Counted from the stretch's first letter, positions 54,631 to 63,840 are shown. The stretch: 64,000 nt of DNA from Thalassomonas sp. RHCl1 (GCF_947387555.1 NZ_CANDNZ010000016.1:81821-145820); one strand, 5' to 3'. The notes: generated by a model not told the origin, from the letters alone. Program-made: numbers and translations.

Positions 54631-55956
54631 TTAAAGCGTCAGGTTGGCCAAGGATGCGAGGCTTTCGTCGTAATCAATGATTTGGTCACAGCCTTGCTGT
54701 AAAAATTCATTGATATCGCCGATTTTCGCTATGGCTTCATCCGCGTCCGGGTCTTCTCCTTGCTGATATTCGCCAATGTTGACCAAAAGCTCGACATCCT
54801 GATATTTCGACATTAACCGCCTGATATAACCCGCATTGTCTATATGTTCACGGTTGGTAATATTGTTCATCACCCGGCTGATGCTGCCCAGAACATCTAT
54901 GGCCGGGTAATGATTTGCCGCGCCTAATTTACGGGATAAGATGATATGGCCATCCAGGATTGAGCGGGTTTCATCAGCTACGGGTTCAGTCATGTCATCA
55001 CCTTCAACTAATACCGTGTACAGGGCGGTAATTGAGCCTTTGTCATTGAGGCCGGTACGCTCCATTAATTTAGGTAAGGTGGCAAAAACCGAGGGAGGGA
55101 AACCTCTTCGTGTCGGGGGTTCACCCGCCGCCAGGCCGATCTCGCGTTGTGCCCGGGCAAAGCGGGTGACGGAATCCATCAACAGCAAAACCCGTTTGCC
55201 CTGGTCTCTGAAATATTCGGCGATAGCGGTAGAGACGTATGCGGCTTTTGCCCTTTCCATGGAGGGGCGATCTGAGGTTGCCACGACAATAACGGCTTTT
55301 TTTACCCCTTCAGGGCCTAAATCATGCTCAAGAAATTCCCTCACTTCCCGGCCGCGCTCTCCGATAAGGGCGATGACGACCACATCGACATCCGCGCCTT
55401 TGACCAGCATAGACAGCAAAGTGGTTTTACCGCCGCCGGCGGCGGCAAACACTCCCAGCCGCTGCCCTTCTCCGCAGGTGATAAAGCCGTCGATGGCTTT
55501 TACGCCAAGGGAAAGTGGTTTGTCTATCAGGCGACGGGTTAACGGGTCCGGTGGCGGCGCGTAAACAGGGTATTGCTCATTGCAGATAAGCGGGCCTTTG
55601 GTTGCTGTATCTATCGGCTGTCCCATTCCATCAAGTACCCGGCCGAGCAAGTTGTCTCCCACCGCTATCGTGTGTTGTTTCCCTGTAGGAATAACCTCAG
55701 TGGCACCGGAAATCCCCTGCATATCACCCAAAGGGGTCAGCAGGGCGTCGTGTTTATCAAAACCTATGACTTCTGCCATCAAGTCTCTTTCTTGCCCCGG
55801 CGTCGTTAATAAACACAGCTCCCCGGTTTCAACACCGGGCAGTTGTGCGTGCAATATGGTCCCCAATACTTTGGTGACGCGGCCGCGTAAGGTGACCAAT
55901 TCTGCGGTATTGACACATTCGGCAATGGTCTCGCCAATATAGTTAAGTGCGCTCAT
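54631..55956 (-). CDS. sctN: T3SS ATPase SctN
   Basis: 441 residues from the ATG at 55956; the TTG 12 bases upstream is rejected. Walker [10 protein letters not shown], Walker [13 protein letters not shown], and the family markers [17 protein letters not shown] and [21 protein letters not shown]. Hexameric ATPase that strips chaperones and unfolds substrates. Transcribed leftward, opposite to sctC-D-L; the SctN-SctL pair is therefore split between two divergent units. Confidence 0.97.
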   Translation of the reverse strand: MSALNYIGETIAECVNTAELVTLRGRVTKVLGTILHAQLPGVETGELCLLTTPGQERDLMAEVIGFDKHDALLTPLGDMQGISGATEVIPTGKQHTIAVGDNLLGRVLDGMGQPIDTATKGPLICNEQYPVYAPPPDPLTRRLIDKPLSLGVKAIDGFITCGEGQRLGVFAAAGGGKTTLLSMLVKGADVDVVVIALIGERGREVREFLEHDLGPEGVKKAVIVVATSDRPSMERAKAAYVSTAIAEYFRDQGKRVLLLMDSVTRFARAQREIGLAAGEPPTRRGFPPSVFATLPKLMERTGLNDKGSITALYTVLVEGDDMTEPVADETRSILDGHIILSRKLGAANHYPAIDVLGSISRVMNNITNREHIDNAGYIRRLMSKYQDVELLVNIGEYQQGEDPDADEAIAKIGDINEFLQQGCDQIIDYDESLASLANLTL

Positions 55957-56143
55957 AAATTTGCTCAATTAAACCGATAATATCCTGGGAAACCATAACT
56001 GCTGTCTTGTTTACCTTTTTATGCTTTCGCGCTTATCAATAAGACTCTTGCCGGCTTAATCGCATTTTTTCATTAATTTAAAAACAACTTTTCCGGGGCT
56101 GTCTCTTAGTTTCAGTTTTTACAAATTTGGGTCTTTATCCGTC

Positions 56144-56707
56144 ATGATGAAAAAAATAAGCTTACTTAGCGTTATCTTGCTGCTGCCGTTGATTAATGGT
56201 TGCGCCCAGTCGGTGCAAAGCCTGCCGATATTGGCAACCTTGAACCCGGTTACTGCCAGTGCCTTAACCCGGGCCGAAATCCGGCTGGAAGTCAAAGATG
56301 GCCGCCCGGCATCACCGGTATCCGATGATCCGCTTGCGATCGAGTCAATAGAGACGAACGATTTGCAGGACAAACTTAAGCTTATGCTTGAGAGTCAATT
56401 GAGTCACAGGGGCATCAGGGTGGTTAATGGCTTTGAAAACAGTGCTTTAGTGGTCACGGTAGAGTCGATAGCGCACCGCAGTTCAGATGACCTTTGGCAG
56501 GGGTATACCTATACCCAGGTGAAGTTGTCTGTCGTAGCCACCACGGCAGAGGGCCGTTATCAAAACAGTTATCAGGTTAATTACAGCCAGCCTTTTCATG
56601 CGCTGTCCGACGACGATGACAAAAAATACCTGATAAGCACGGCCATTTTTCAGGCAAGCCAAAAAGTGCTGCAAGATTCTAAATTGCTTCGCTTTTTAAT
56701 GAAATAA
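56144..56707 (+). CDS. YajG-like lipoprotein, candidate T3SS pilotin
   Basis: 187 residues, ATG at 56144 or 56147. Lipobox LINGC gives a lipidated Cys near residue 20. The rest resembles YajG (SALTRAEIRLEVKDGRP, LSHRGIRVVNGFENSALVVTVE). It lies 46 bases before the secretin gene sctC and starts its operon, so a role as outer-membrane pilotin is plausible. YajG itself has no such function; this is inference by position. Confidence 0.7.
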   Translation: MMKKISLLSVILLLPLINGCAQSVQSLPILATLNPVTASALTRAEIRLEVKDGRPASPVSDDPLAIESIETNDLQDKLKLMLESQLSHRGIRVVNGFENSALVVTVESIAHRSSDDLWQGYTYTQVKLSVVATTAEGRYQNSYQVNYSQPFHALSDDDDKKYLISTAIFQASQKVLQDSKLLRFLMK

Positions 56708-56753
56708 GCAGTGTTTTCAAACTATTAAATTTATTCCAACCAAGGATTAACTC

Positions 56754-58232
56754 ATGAGAATCGTTATTTTCTTAATCGGTGCTTTATTTTCCTGTGAGCT
56801 TTTGGCGAAATCACTTCAATGGGATGAAGCTTATGCGGTGCATTCAAAAGGCGAAAGCATTGCCAATGTCTTAAAAAATTTCAGTGCCAATTATAATATT
56901 CAAGCCGTGATCAGCCCGCAGTTAACCGCAAGGGTACTGGGGGCATACAGCGGCAAAAACGGCCGTGACTTTTTAGACAAACTGGCGAAAAAGAATGCTT
57001 TTACCTGGTACAACGACAACGGGGCTATCTATTTTTATGCCACGTCCGAGTATCAAAACCGGGTATTCCACTTAAAATATATTTCCCCCGAATATTTAGA
57101 AGACATGCTGAGAAAAGTCGGCATCTGGGACGGGCGCTTTAACTGGCAAGTGGCCTCCACCGAGCAGCTGGTGTATATCTCAGGTCCACCACGTTTTATC
57201 AACCTGATCGAACAGACAATCTGGACGCTGGACGTTGATCATACTAAGGAAACCTATGTGCTGAAAATCTTTCCGCTTAAGTATGCCAGCGCGGTTAATA
57301 CTCAAAGGGTATATCGCGGTCAATCCCGGGAAGTTTTTGGTGTTGCCCATGTTTTACGGCGCCTGGTGGGGATGACGCACACACAACAAAACAATAATTG
57401 GCTGGAAAAAAGCCAGCAGGCAAACGCTATTATCGGCAGCAAGGTTGTACCCGCCAATCAGCAAGGTGCTTTGGCGCTTACCCCGGAGCGCGGTCAGCTG
57501 GCCTCCATTGAAGGGGATCCGCGCCTTAATGCGGTCGTGATTTATGATAAAGCCGAGCGTATGCCCATGTATCAGGAAGCGATCCGCAGCCTGGATGTGC
57601 GCGCAGAACAAATTGAAATTGATGTCACTATCTTGAATATCAGTACCGAAAAAGCCAAGCAGATGGGACTTGAATGGGCTATCGGCAGTAACGGCAATAA
57701 CCAGGGGGCAACGGGTAATTCGATCAACTTTGATTTTGATGCCGATATCCGCGTGCTGGAGAAAAGCGGACATGCGCAGATTTCATCCCGTCCTGTGATC
57801 GTTACCGGCAACCATCAAAGCACGATACTGGATAACAGCACCACTTTTTATGTCAGGGTTGCGGCGCAGGAAGATGCGGAGTTATTCCCCGTATCTGTGG
57901 GCACAAGTATCGATTTAACCCCGCATTTGATTATGGAAAATGGTGAGCACAAAGTGATCATGGACATTAATATCGAAGACGGGCAACAAAATGGCCAGCA
58001 GGTGGATTCTATTCCCGTGGTCAGCGCCACCAGTATCAGTACCCAGGCGATGATTGAAGAAGGCGGCAGTTTAGTGGTCGGCGGTTATCACTATGATGTG
58101 GAAATGCACCAGGAAACCCGGGTGCCGATATTACATACCGTTCCCTGGGTGGGCAACTTATTTAAGTATCACAATAAGAGCGTCGTCAACATGGTGCGCC
58201 TGTTTATTATCAAGCCCAGGGTAATTGACTAA
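56754..58232 (+). CDS. sctC: T3SS outer-membrane secretin SctC
   Basis: 492 residues. Signal peptide (MRIVIFLIGALFSCELLAKS), N-terminal N0/N1 ring domains (SIANVLKNFSANYNIQAVIS), then IEIDVTILNISTEKAKQMGLEW and the secretin core (ARVAAQE region, VSATSISTQAMIEEGGSLVVGGY, RVPILHTVPWVGNLF). Short for a secretin of this class (YscC about 600). Forms the outer-membrane ring. Confidence 0.95.
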   Translation: MRIVIFLIGALFSCELLAKSLQWDEAYAVHSKGESIANVLKNFSANYNIQAVISPQLTARVLGAYSGKNGRDFLDKLAKKNAFTWYNDNGAIYFYATSEYQNRVFHLKYISPEYLEDMLRKVGIWDGRFNWQVASTEQLVYISGPPRFINLIEQTIWTLDVDHTKETYVLKIFPLKYASAVNTQRVYRGQSREVFGVAHVLRRLVGMTHTQQNNNWLEKSQQANAIIGSKVVPANQQGALALTPERGQLASIEGDPRLNAVVIYDKAERMPMYQEAIRSLDVRAEQIEIDVTILNISTEKAKQMGLEWAIGSNGNNQGATGNSINFDFDADIRVLEKSGHAQISSRPVIVTGNHQSTILDNSTTFYVRVAAQEDAELFPVSVGTSIDLTPHLIMENGEHKVIMDINIEDGQQNGQQVDSIPVVSATSISTQAMIEEGGSLVVGGYHYDVEMHQETRVPILHTVPWVGNLFKYHNKSVVNMVRLFIIKPRVID

Positions 58233-58281
58233 CCAATAGTTGCTCATCAACTCAGTAATGACAAAACAAGGGAGTACTAAC

Positions 58282-59433
58282 GTGACCACATGGTATTTAC
58301 GGGTTTTAACCGGACCACAAAAAAATGCGGAAATAGAGCTGGAACCCGGCACACAATGCCTTGGGGGGAGCAATGACTGCGATCTTATTTTACAAAGCGA
58401 GAGTATCGAGGATAAACATTTTGAACTCATCCTCGAGGGGGAAACACTGACCCTGAATAGTTTGGTTGAGAGTGCTTTTTTACAAAACGGTAAAGAGGCG
58501 AGCGATCGAAGCATTGCACTAAACCATGGCGATTATATTTGTGTTGGCGAGCTGATCTTCGGCTTCGCCAATGGTGAATATGAATGGCCGGAAGCACTAT
58601 TAGCCGGGGAAACTGAACCGGACGCCAGTGAAGAGGAGGAGGAAGACGACGGCGATTGGGGCATGTTCTCCAGCGAAGGCGATGAAGACGATGAAGATGA
58701 GCTGGAAGAGCTTGAAGATGACGAACCGAAAAAATGGCTGACAAAAACCAAGTTAATTTCCGCGACCACTATCGCGCTATTCAGCTCGGTGGCGGCGGCC
58801 GGGGTTGCTATCAACCAGGCGTCTGTTGAGGCAGAAAAAAAAGCATTTTTCGATCCCGAACAGGTACGCACTGAACTGGCCGAGCGCTTTCCAGGCGCCG
58901 GTTTAACCCTCAGCCGGGACGACGAGCAGCTTCCCTGGCAGATATCGGGTTATTTAACCAATATCGAAGATCAACGGGAGCTGAATGACTGGCTACAGCT
59001 CAGGTTTCCCAAGGTGATCAACCGGGTATTGAACCAGCACTTGTTGCTCAGCTCCGCCCAGCAAACGCTTCAGGCGCTCGGGTTTTCGCATATTAAGGTG
59101 GAAAGCACTGCTGAAAACGGGGTATTTGCCCTGGTTGGGGATATAAAGTTGCCAACAAAATGGCAGCATGCGTTTCATACTTTACAACGCGATGTTACTG
59201 GTGTGACTGCCTGGCAGGATCAAACACGGGATAAGCGCTGGTTACCTAAACCGAATATTCAGGTGGACAGTGTCAACATGGGCGAATTGCCTTTTTTAAT
59301 CACCAGGAACGGCGAATCTATTTATGAAGGGTATACGATTGACGGACATTTTACCGTTGACGAAATCGCGCTTGACCACGTGATCATGCGTTTTCAAGAC
59401 CGAAAAATTAAATACCTGATTGATGATTTATAA
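58282..59433 (+). CDS. sctD: T3SS inner-membrane ring protein SctD
   Basis: 383 residues. The GTG at 58282 is preferred because AAGGGAG lies seven bases before it; the ATG at 58258 lacks such a site. FHA domain (about 1-95, LRVLTGPQKNAEIELEPGTQ), then a run of about 40 mainly Glu/Asp residues, one membrane helix (about 163-183, LISATTIALFSSVAAAGVAI), and periplasmic ring-building domains. SctD pairs with SctJ. The acidic linker is unusual in its density. Confidence 0.9.
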   Translation: MTTWYLRVLTGPQKNAEIELEPGTQCLGGSNDCDLILQSESIEDKHFELILEGETLTLNSLVESAFLQNGKEASDRSIALNHGDYICVGELIFGFANGEYEWPEALLAGETEPDASEEEEEDDGDWGMFSSEGDEDDEDELEELEDDEPKKWLTKTKLISATTIALFSSVAAAGVAINQASVEAEKKAFFDPEQVRTELAERFPGAGLTLSRDDEQLPWQISGYLTNIEDQRELNDWLQLRFPKVINRVLNQHLLLSSAQQTLQALGFSHIKVESTAENGVFALVGDIKLPTKWQHAFHTLQRDVTGVTAWQDQTRDKRWLPKPNIQVDSVNMGELPFLITRNGESIYEGYTIDGHFTVDEIALDHVIMRFQDRKIKYLIDDL

Positions 59434-59485
59434 ATATTAATACCCGTTAAATAAGCCATTTATCAACAACAAGAGAGAAATAGTG

Positions 59486-59701
59486 ATGAACAATTTTTTT
59501 ATGACCGACCTTGAGCAGACATTAGCCGGTGAAGAACGAGAAACCTGTATCAAGCATTTACAGGCAGCTTTTGACCAGGAAATAAATCAGTTCAAGGCAG
59601 CGCTTAGAAGGCCTAGTACTACGCAAGAATTTAACCGCAACAATGCCTGCCTGGATGTTTTTTCAAATGGCTTAACGGTATTGAACACCATCACAGAATA
59701 A
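59486..59701 (+). CDS. Small YscE-like needle co-chaperone, probable
   Basis: 71 residues from the ATG at 59486 with AAGAGAGAAA upstream. Entirely helical by composition (LEQTLAGEERETCIKHLQAAFDQEINQFKAAL...). Length and position between sctD and a YscG-like gene match YscE, which with YscG keeps the needle subunit monomeric. Sequence identity not evident. Confidence 0.6.
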   Translation: MNNFFMTDLEQTLAGEERETCIKHLQAAFDQEINQFKAALRRPSTTQEFNRNNACLDVFSNGLTVLNTITE

Positions 59702-59772
59702 ATCAGGCACTCAGTCTTTATTCTTAATATTAACTCTTTTAACCGCATTGCTATTACACAGGAGACAAGCAA

Positions 59773-60126
59773 ATGTCTGATTTACTAAAACAAACCACAG
59801 AACTGGGATTGATCGCAGCAGGCCGAGGCTTAGAAAAGCAAGCCCATGCCATCAGTGAAGGTCTAAAAGTATTAAAACCTGCCGCCGCAGCGCCTTATAT
59901 TATCGATACTTTGCTGCTGCTGGGGAAAAAGCAATATCAACAAGCGTTAACAACATTGGAAAAGCCGACATTCCGTGACGATGCGCTGGAGGCATTTAAG
60001 GTACTGGTGCTGGCACTACAGGGCAACCGCCAACAGGCACAGAACCTGATGAAGCAATCAAACAGTGTTGAGTTCAAGCCTTTTTTCGCGCAAATCGAAA
60101 GCAACCTGCTCTCGGGGGCCCACTAA
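59773..60126 (+). CDS. YscG-like TPR needle chaperone
   Basis: 117 residues with repeated helical pairs (LGLIAAGRGLEKQAHAISEGLKVL, PYIIDTLLLLGKKQYQQALTTL, LEAFKVLVLALQGNRQQAQNLM). Size and TPR-like pattern match YscG/PscG. Partner expected: YscE-like protein encoded upstream and SctF at 40332-40619. GGAGACAAGCAA precedes the ATG. Confidence 0.7.
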   Translation: MSDLLKQTTELGLIAAGRGLEKQAHAISEGLKVLKPAAAAPYIIDTLLLLGKKQYQQALTTLEKPTFRDDALEAFKVLVLALQGNRQQAQNLMKQSNSVEFKPFFAQIESNLLSGAH

Positions 60127-60216
60127 GGTTCGCGCCTTAACTTGTTCCTGTGAACAGGGGATTATCGGTATCAAATTGATATCGCTTTATTCGCGGCTAA
60201 GTAATTAGGAAAAATA

Positions 60217-60894
60217 ATGCTTTCAGTTATTAAATTAAAAAATGGCGTCCTGGAAAATAAACCCTCGGGTAATTTGCTTAAAAAAAGTGATTACCGTGCT
60301 TATATGGACCACAAGCGTTTAGCAGCCTATAGCAAGCAGCAGGTAAAAAAGCGCCACAAGTCGGCAGATGCCCGAATGGCTGAGCAAGAAGAAAAAGGCT
60401 ATCAAGCGGGGCTTAAGGCAGGAAAAGCCGAGTCCCGCCAGCAGCTACTGGCGCTTAATTTAAAATCAATCGAATATATTAAGGCATTTGAGCACCAGGC
60501 ATGCGAGATCATTCAAGATGTCCTGCAACGCATCCTTGGCCAGATAGATCAAAGCACGCTGATCCAGTCTCTGGTGGGCACGGCGATTAAAGCGGTTGAG
60601 ACCGAGCAGCAAATAAAGATTATTGTCTCCGGTAACGATGTCAAAGCGGTAAAAGCACGGGTAGGGCATTGGCAGGAGCAATATCCGAACATAGAGCGTA
60701 TTGATGTTATTGCCGACAGTAAAATGCCGGTCAGATCCTGCCGGCTTGAAACCCCGGTAGGGGTGGTAGATGCTGGCCTTCAAACCCAGCTTAACGCATT
60801 GCACAAATCTCTGGGGGCTGTATTTGGCTCCCTTGAAGAACAACCGCTAGATGAAAATAAAAGCATTGAAAACAGGGAGCTAAGCTATGGATAA
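60217..60894 (+). CDS. sctL: T3SS stator protein SctL
   Basis: 225 residues of the FliH/YscL family. N-terminal basic coil (YMDHKRLAAYSKQQVKKRHKSADARM), with GYQAGLKAGKAES, then a V-ATPase E-like C-terminal domain (DVLQRILGQIDQSTLIQSLVGTAIKAV, RSCRLETPVGVVDAGLQTQLNAL). Regulates SctN and links it to SctQ. Confidence 0.9.
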   Translation: MLSVIKLKNGVLENKPSGNLLKKSDYRAYMDHKRLAAYSKQQVKKRHKSADARMAEQEEKGYQAGLKAGKAESRQQLLALNLKSIEYIKAFEHQACEIIQDVLQRILGQIDQSTLIQSLVGTAIKAVETEQQIKIIVSGNDVKAVKARVGHWQEQYPNIERIDVIADSKMPVRSCRLETPVGVVDAGLQTQLNALHKSLGAVFGSLEEQPLDENKSIENRELSYG

Positions 60895-61099
60895 TGAAGC
60901 CGTTAACAGAGTCGCGGATCAGCTGATACGCCGTAAATTAGGTTATTTGCCCATGCCTGAGCCGGAACCCGCTAAATATGATTTTAGTGTATTGGGCAAG
61001 ATTGCCATGGAAGAAATCAATCGTCTGATTGCACTGAAGAAAAAAGAAAAGCGTAAAATGCAGGCCAAGAAAAAGCGGCGTGTAAGATACTGCTTGTAA
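60887..61099 (+). CDS. Small basic protein coupled to sctL
   Basis: 70 residues, start overlapping the sctL end by 8 bases. N-terminal half LIRRKLGYLPMPEPEPAKYDF, C-terminal half very basic (KKKEKRKMQAKKKRRVRYC). No homology recognised. The overlap indicates translational coupling with sctL; candidate sorting-platform or membrane-associated accessory factor. Confidence 0.6.
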   Translation: MDNEAVNRVADQLIRRKLGYLPMPEPEPAKYDFSVLGKIAMEEINRLIALKKKEKRKMQAKKKRRVRYCL

Positions 61100-61557
61100 T
61101 TAAGTCTGCTGAAATTTTTCTTTATTACTTCTATACGTGGCCTTAGGAGGCGATGATAAGTCGCTCCGGGGTCGCTGCCTGCTTGCGCTTTAGTCGCCTC
61201 ACATTACCGGACGAATCACTATTTTTCGAGATTCCAGCTGTTTTTCCTGATGACAGGAAAATATATCCAGGTATTTTTACCTTCCCACCAGGAGCAAAAC
61301 GCAGCCCGTGTAGAGTTGCTTTGCCTTGCAAAAGATAAAAAGTAAAAACAAAAATCGTTAACCTGATTCTTATTAGCAGGTTTCAGGCAGTGATGTTGTG
61401 ACTTGAGAGTGTTTTTAGCCGAACCGTCGAGGATGACATTTTCCATGAAACTGATACCTGATCCACAGGCCCTGATGTAACCCTGTTCGCAACAGATAAA
61501 AGGCTTTGGGCAGTTGATAAAGCTCAAATATGAGCACCTTAACAATGAGACTTCAGC
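61100..61557. other. 458-base gap with a copy of the T3SS element core
   Basis: No ORF of substance. Contains the reversed core of the 90-bp element at 61337-61363, followed by a weak hairpin (AACCTG/CAGGTT, about 61359-61382). Confidence 0.5.
61337..61363 (+). promoter_or_regulatory. Third copy of the T3SS element core, facing the gene at 61558
   Basis: Reverse complement reads GGTTAACGATTTTTG followed by TTTTTACTTTTT, aligned without gaps with element B (GGTAATCGAAAACTG...). In the plus direction it points towards 61558, 195 bases away. Confidence 0.5.
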
Positions 61558-62451
61558 ATGACTGGCATAACAAACAAGCAAATAACAAGTAGATTTACCG
61601 GGGGAGCGATGTTAAGTGCGCAGGAACGGCAATACCTCTGTGAGCACATTTTAGCAGATAAGGCTTTTGCCGAAGCTGAACCGGAACTTCACTTGAATGT
61701 TAACCGAACAGAGGCTCGGGCAATGAGCCAAAAAACTGAAACATCTTCCCGGTTATTGCATGGCGATAGCGTAGCCGGCTTTTCTGGAAAAATACTGAAA
61801 CAGGAGATGTTTACCTTTGGGGCCGACCCGGGTCATGTTGACGCCGGCTTCGGGACGGGAAATAAGCACAGTGTCATTGTTATGCCTCAAGGCACAGATT
61901 CGAGTGAAAATCTTGCGGACAAGAGCAGTACGGCAATGGTGGACCAGATTGAAAATGCAGGAGCATACAGCCTTAAGAGTGCGAAACTGGTACGTGATGC
62001 ATATCTTTACACCGGACTGGCGAATGCAGTGGCGGATGGCACTGAGATAAGCTCGGTATTCTCTAAGGTGATGAGAATGTTACAAATATCAGATGCAATG
62101 GCGATGCTTTCAGGGCTAAGTGTACGCGGCTACCATCATACATTGACCAGCGAAATTCAGCACCTTCCCGTCCTGGACAAGATGCGTCAGCTTAAAAAAG
62201 CAGAGCAGTACCTGATGCTGGCAACCTCTGTCCCGGAAGATATCTCCGGGTTGTATACCATAGAGGAAAGGGAGTTGCTGCTCGGCGGTTATGGGGCAAA
62301 GGTAGATGCTAAGCTAGCCCGGCTTCACCAGGGTAATTTTTGTCAGCATATAATCAAGATGTCACGGGAGCAGCTTATCCGGCTTGCCGATACTTACTCG
62401 CAGCAATACCCGGGGATAGACAGGCTCAGAACCGCTCCTGTTTTGCTTTAA
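61558..62451 (+). CDS. T3SS-linked protein of unknown function (candidate secreted protein or SctW-like)
   Basis: 297 residues, no signal peptide, mainly helical. Its N-terminal 25 residues are rich in Ser/Thr/Gln, as is common for T3SS secretion signals. Central YSLKSAKLVRDAYLYTGLANAVADGTEISSVFSKVMRMLQISDAMAML and a C-terminal YTIEERELLLGGYGAKVDAKL. The position at the end of the cluster and the element core upstream fit a substrate or gatekeeper; similarity to SctW (YopN/HrpJ) was considered and not confirmed. Confidence 0.6.
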   Translation: MTGITNKQITSRFTGGAMLSAQERQYLCEHILADKAFAEAEPELHLNVNRTEARAMSQKTETSSRLLHGDSVAGFSGKILKQEMFTFGADPGHVDAGFGTGNKHSVIVMPQGTDSSENLADKSSTAMVDQIENAGAYSLKSAKLVRDAYLYTGLANAVADGTEISSVFSKVMRMLQISDAMAMLSGLSVRGYHHTLTSEIQHLPVLDKMRQLKKAEQYLMLATSVPEDISGLYTIEERELLLGGYGAKVDAKLARLHQGNFCQHIIKMSREQLIRLADTYSQQYPGIDRLRTAPVLL

Positions 62452-62538
62452 CTCGCAGCCCCCAGGTCAAAACCGCGATAAAGACAAAATACGGCTCTGC
62501 ACATTCAGATTTGAGCCTGACATTGCATTGACGGGTTG

Positions 62539-62754
62539 TTACCTACAGTCGGACATGCAGCGAAACGACTCTTCGGCACAGGCATCCATTTGACCCGGGG
62601 TGGTGGCATTACCCATGCAAACCATCTCGGCTGTGTAGCAACGGGAAAAGCAGCCAGGCTCAAATATGGGTATATCAATTTCTGCATTTGCAAAACTGCC
62701 TAAGCTTAAGCCAAAACCAAAGACCGCTGACTTAATCATTAATTTACTATTCAT
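62539..62754 (-). CDS. Exported cysteine-rich small protein with symmetric Cys spacing
   Basis: 71 residues with a signal peptide (cleavage after residue 24, ...GSFANA). The mature 47 residues hold six cysteines with spacing C-x3-C-x6-C-x12-C-x6-C-x3-C, a mirror-symmetric arrangement suited to a disulfide-linked helical hairpin. AAGGAAATTAAAAT precedes the ATG at 62754. Not recognised; possibly an antimicrobial, toxin or metal-binding peptide. Confidence 0.6.
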   Translation of the reverse strand: MNSKLMIKSAVFGFGLSLGSFANAEIDIPIFEPGCFSRCYTAEMVCMGNATTPGQMDACAEESFRCMSDCR

Positions 62755-63162
62755 ATTTTAATTTCCTTATTACTTTATTATTGATTTTTATGAAAATTAT
62801 CATGTAAACAAGCCACGATAATCTTTTATTTATAACAAAACCTGCACTATTAAACCACAGCGTTTTCTATCAGGCTTGCATAAGAGTGCTGAGGATTTTT
62901 TTGCTGGCATCGTTATTGACAAGAAAGGCCCTGATGAATTTATTTTCTGATTGTGCTAAAGCACAGCTCAGTGTTTTACTTATATAGAGTTATGTTTTTG
63001 CAAAAAAAACAGAATTTAAGGGCTATACTTCAAACATTGTTGCTAGGGATGGATGGCATGTTAGCGAGCCGCGGGGGAGCATTTTAGCTGTAACCAACAG
63101 GTACTTTGCCTCGCCCTTTCATCAATCGTCAATTTTTCTCAATGCTAAATGGATAAAAGCTT
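62755..63162. other. 408-base divergent region upstream of cheD
   Basis: No ORF. AT-rich; contains no obvious sigma-28 promoter. A TTGACA near 62917 could be a -35 box for cheD, without a convincing -10 partner. Confidence 0.3.
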
Positions 63163-63840
63163 ATGGACGCAGTGACATGGAAGCGTGAGCAGCACAGTGA
63201 AGTCGCCTATTGCCGGCAACACTGTTTACCTGAGTTCTCCCATATTAACCATTATTGGGATGAAAACCGGCAAATGGTGGTTGCGAAGATCTTACCGGGG
63301 GAATTTTATATCACCAGGCAAAATGTTGCCATTGCGACTACTTTGGGCTCCTGCATTTCTGCCTGTGTCTGGGATCCTGTGGCGGGCATTGGCGGTATGA
63401 ATCATTTTTTACTGCCCTTGACTGATAAAGATGCCGATCAGGTCAACTGGAGCCAGCGGGGCAAAGAAAGTGATGCTACCCGTTATGGTAACTTTGCCAT
63501 GGAGCATTTGATTAACATTATATTAAAGCACGGCGGCCGTAAAAAGAACCTGGTCGCTAAGTTATTTGGCGGCGGGGATATGCTCAATAATATGTCGAGT
63601 GTCGGCATGAAAAACCTCCATTTTGCCCTGCGCTATCTGGCCTCTGAAAAAATCCAAATTGAAAAGGCCGATGTCGGTTTAGCTTGTCCGAGAAAAGTCA
63701 TCTTCGAGCCGGCAACGGGCAGGGCTTTTGTTAAAAGACTGCAAAATTTGTCTAACGACACCATAGTGCAACGCGAAAATGATTATCGTCACCGAATAGA
63801 TGATGAACATGCCGTGGAAGGTTCGGTTGAGTTATTCTAA
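63163..63840 (+). CDS. cheD: Chemoreceptor glutamine deamidase CheD
   Basis: 225 residues. The catalytic Cys lies in ATTLGSCISACVWDP and the catalytic His in GGMNHFLLP, with later AKLFGGGDML. CheD converts Gln to Glu in chemoreceptors and can interact with CheC. The N-terminal about 45 residues are an extension beyond the common 160-200 residue family. No other che gene is in the window. Right edge follows. Confidence 0.93.
   Translation: MDAVTWKREQHSEVAYCRQHCLPEFSHINHYWDENRQMVVAKILPGEFYITRQNVAIATTLGSCISACVWDPVAGIGGMNHFLLPLTDKDADQVNWSQRGKESDATRYGNFAMEHLINIILKHGGRKKNLVAKLFGGGDMLNNMSSVGMKNLHFALRYLASEKIQIEKADVGLACPRKVIFEPATGRAFVKRLQNLSNDTIVQRENDYRHRIDDEHAVEGSVELF

Noticed and set aside
55969..56050. 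Possible element copy upstream of sctN
   Set aside because: Similarity limited to a purine-rich stretch; no TCG block.
33488..62451. HrpL-type promoters (GGAACC-n15/16-CCAC)
   Set aside because: No consistent pair of boxes found before T3SS operons.
61558..62451. Assignment of this gene as SctW
   Set aside because: Size is compatible but the usual N-terminal motifs of YopN/HrpJ were not seen.
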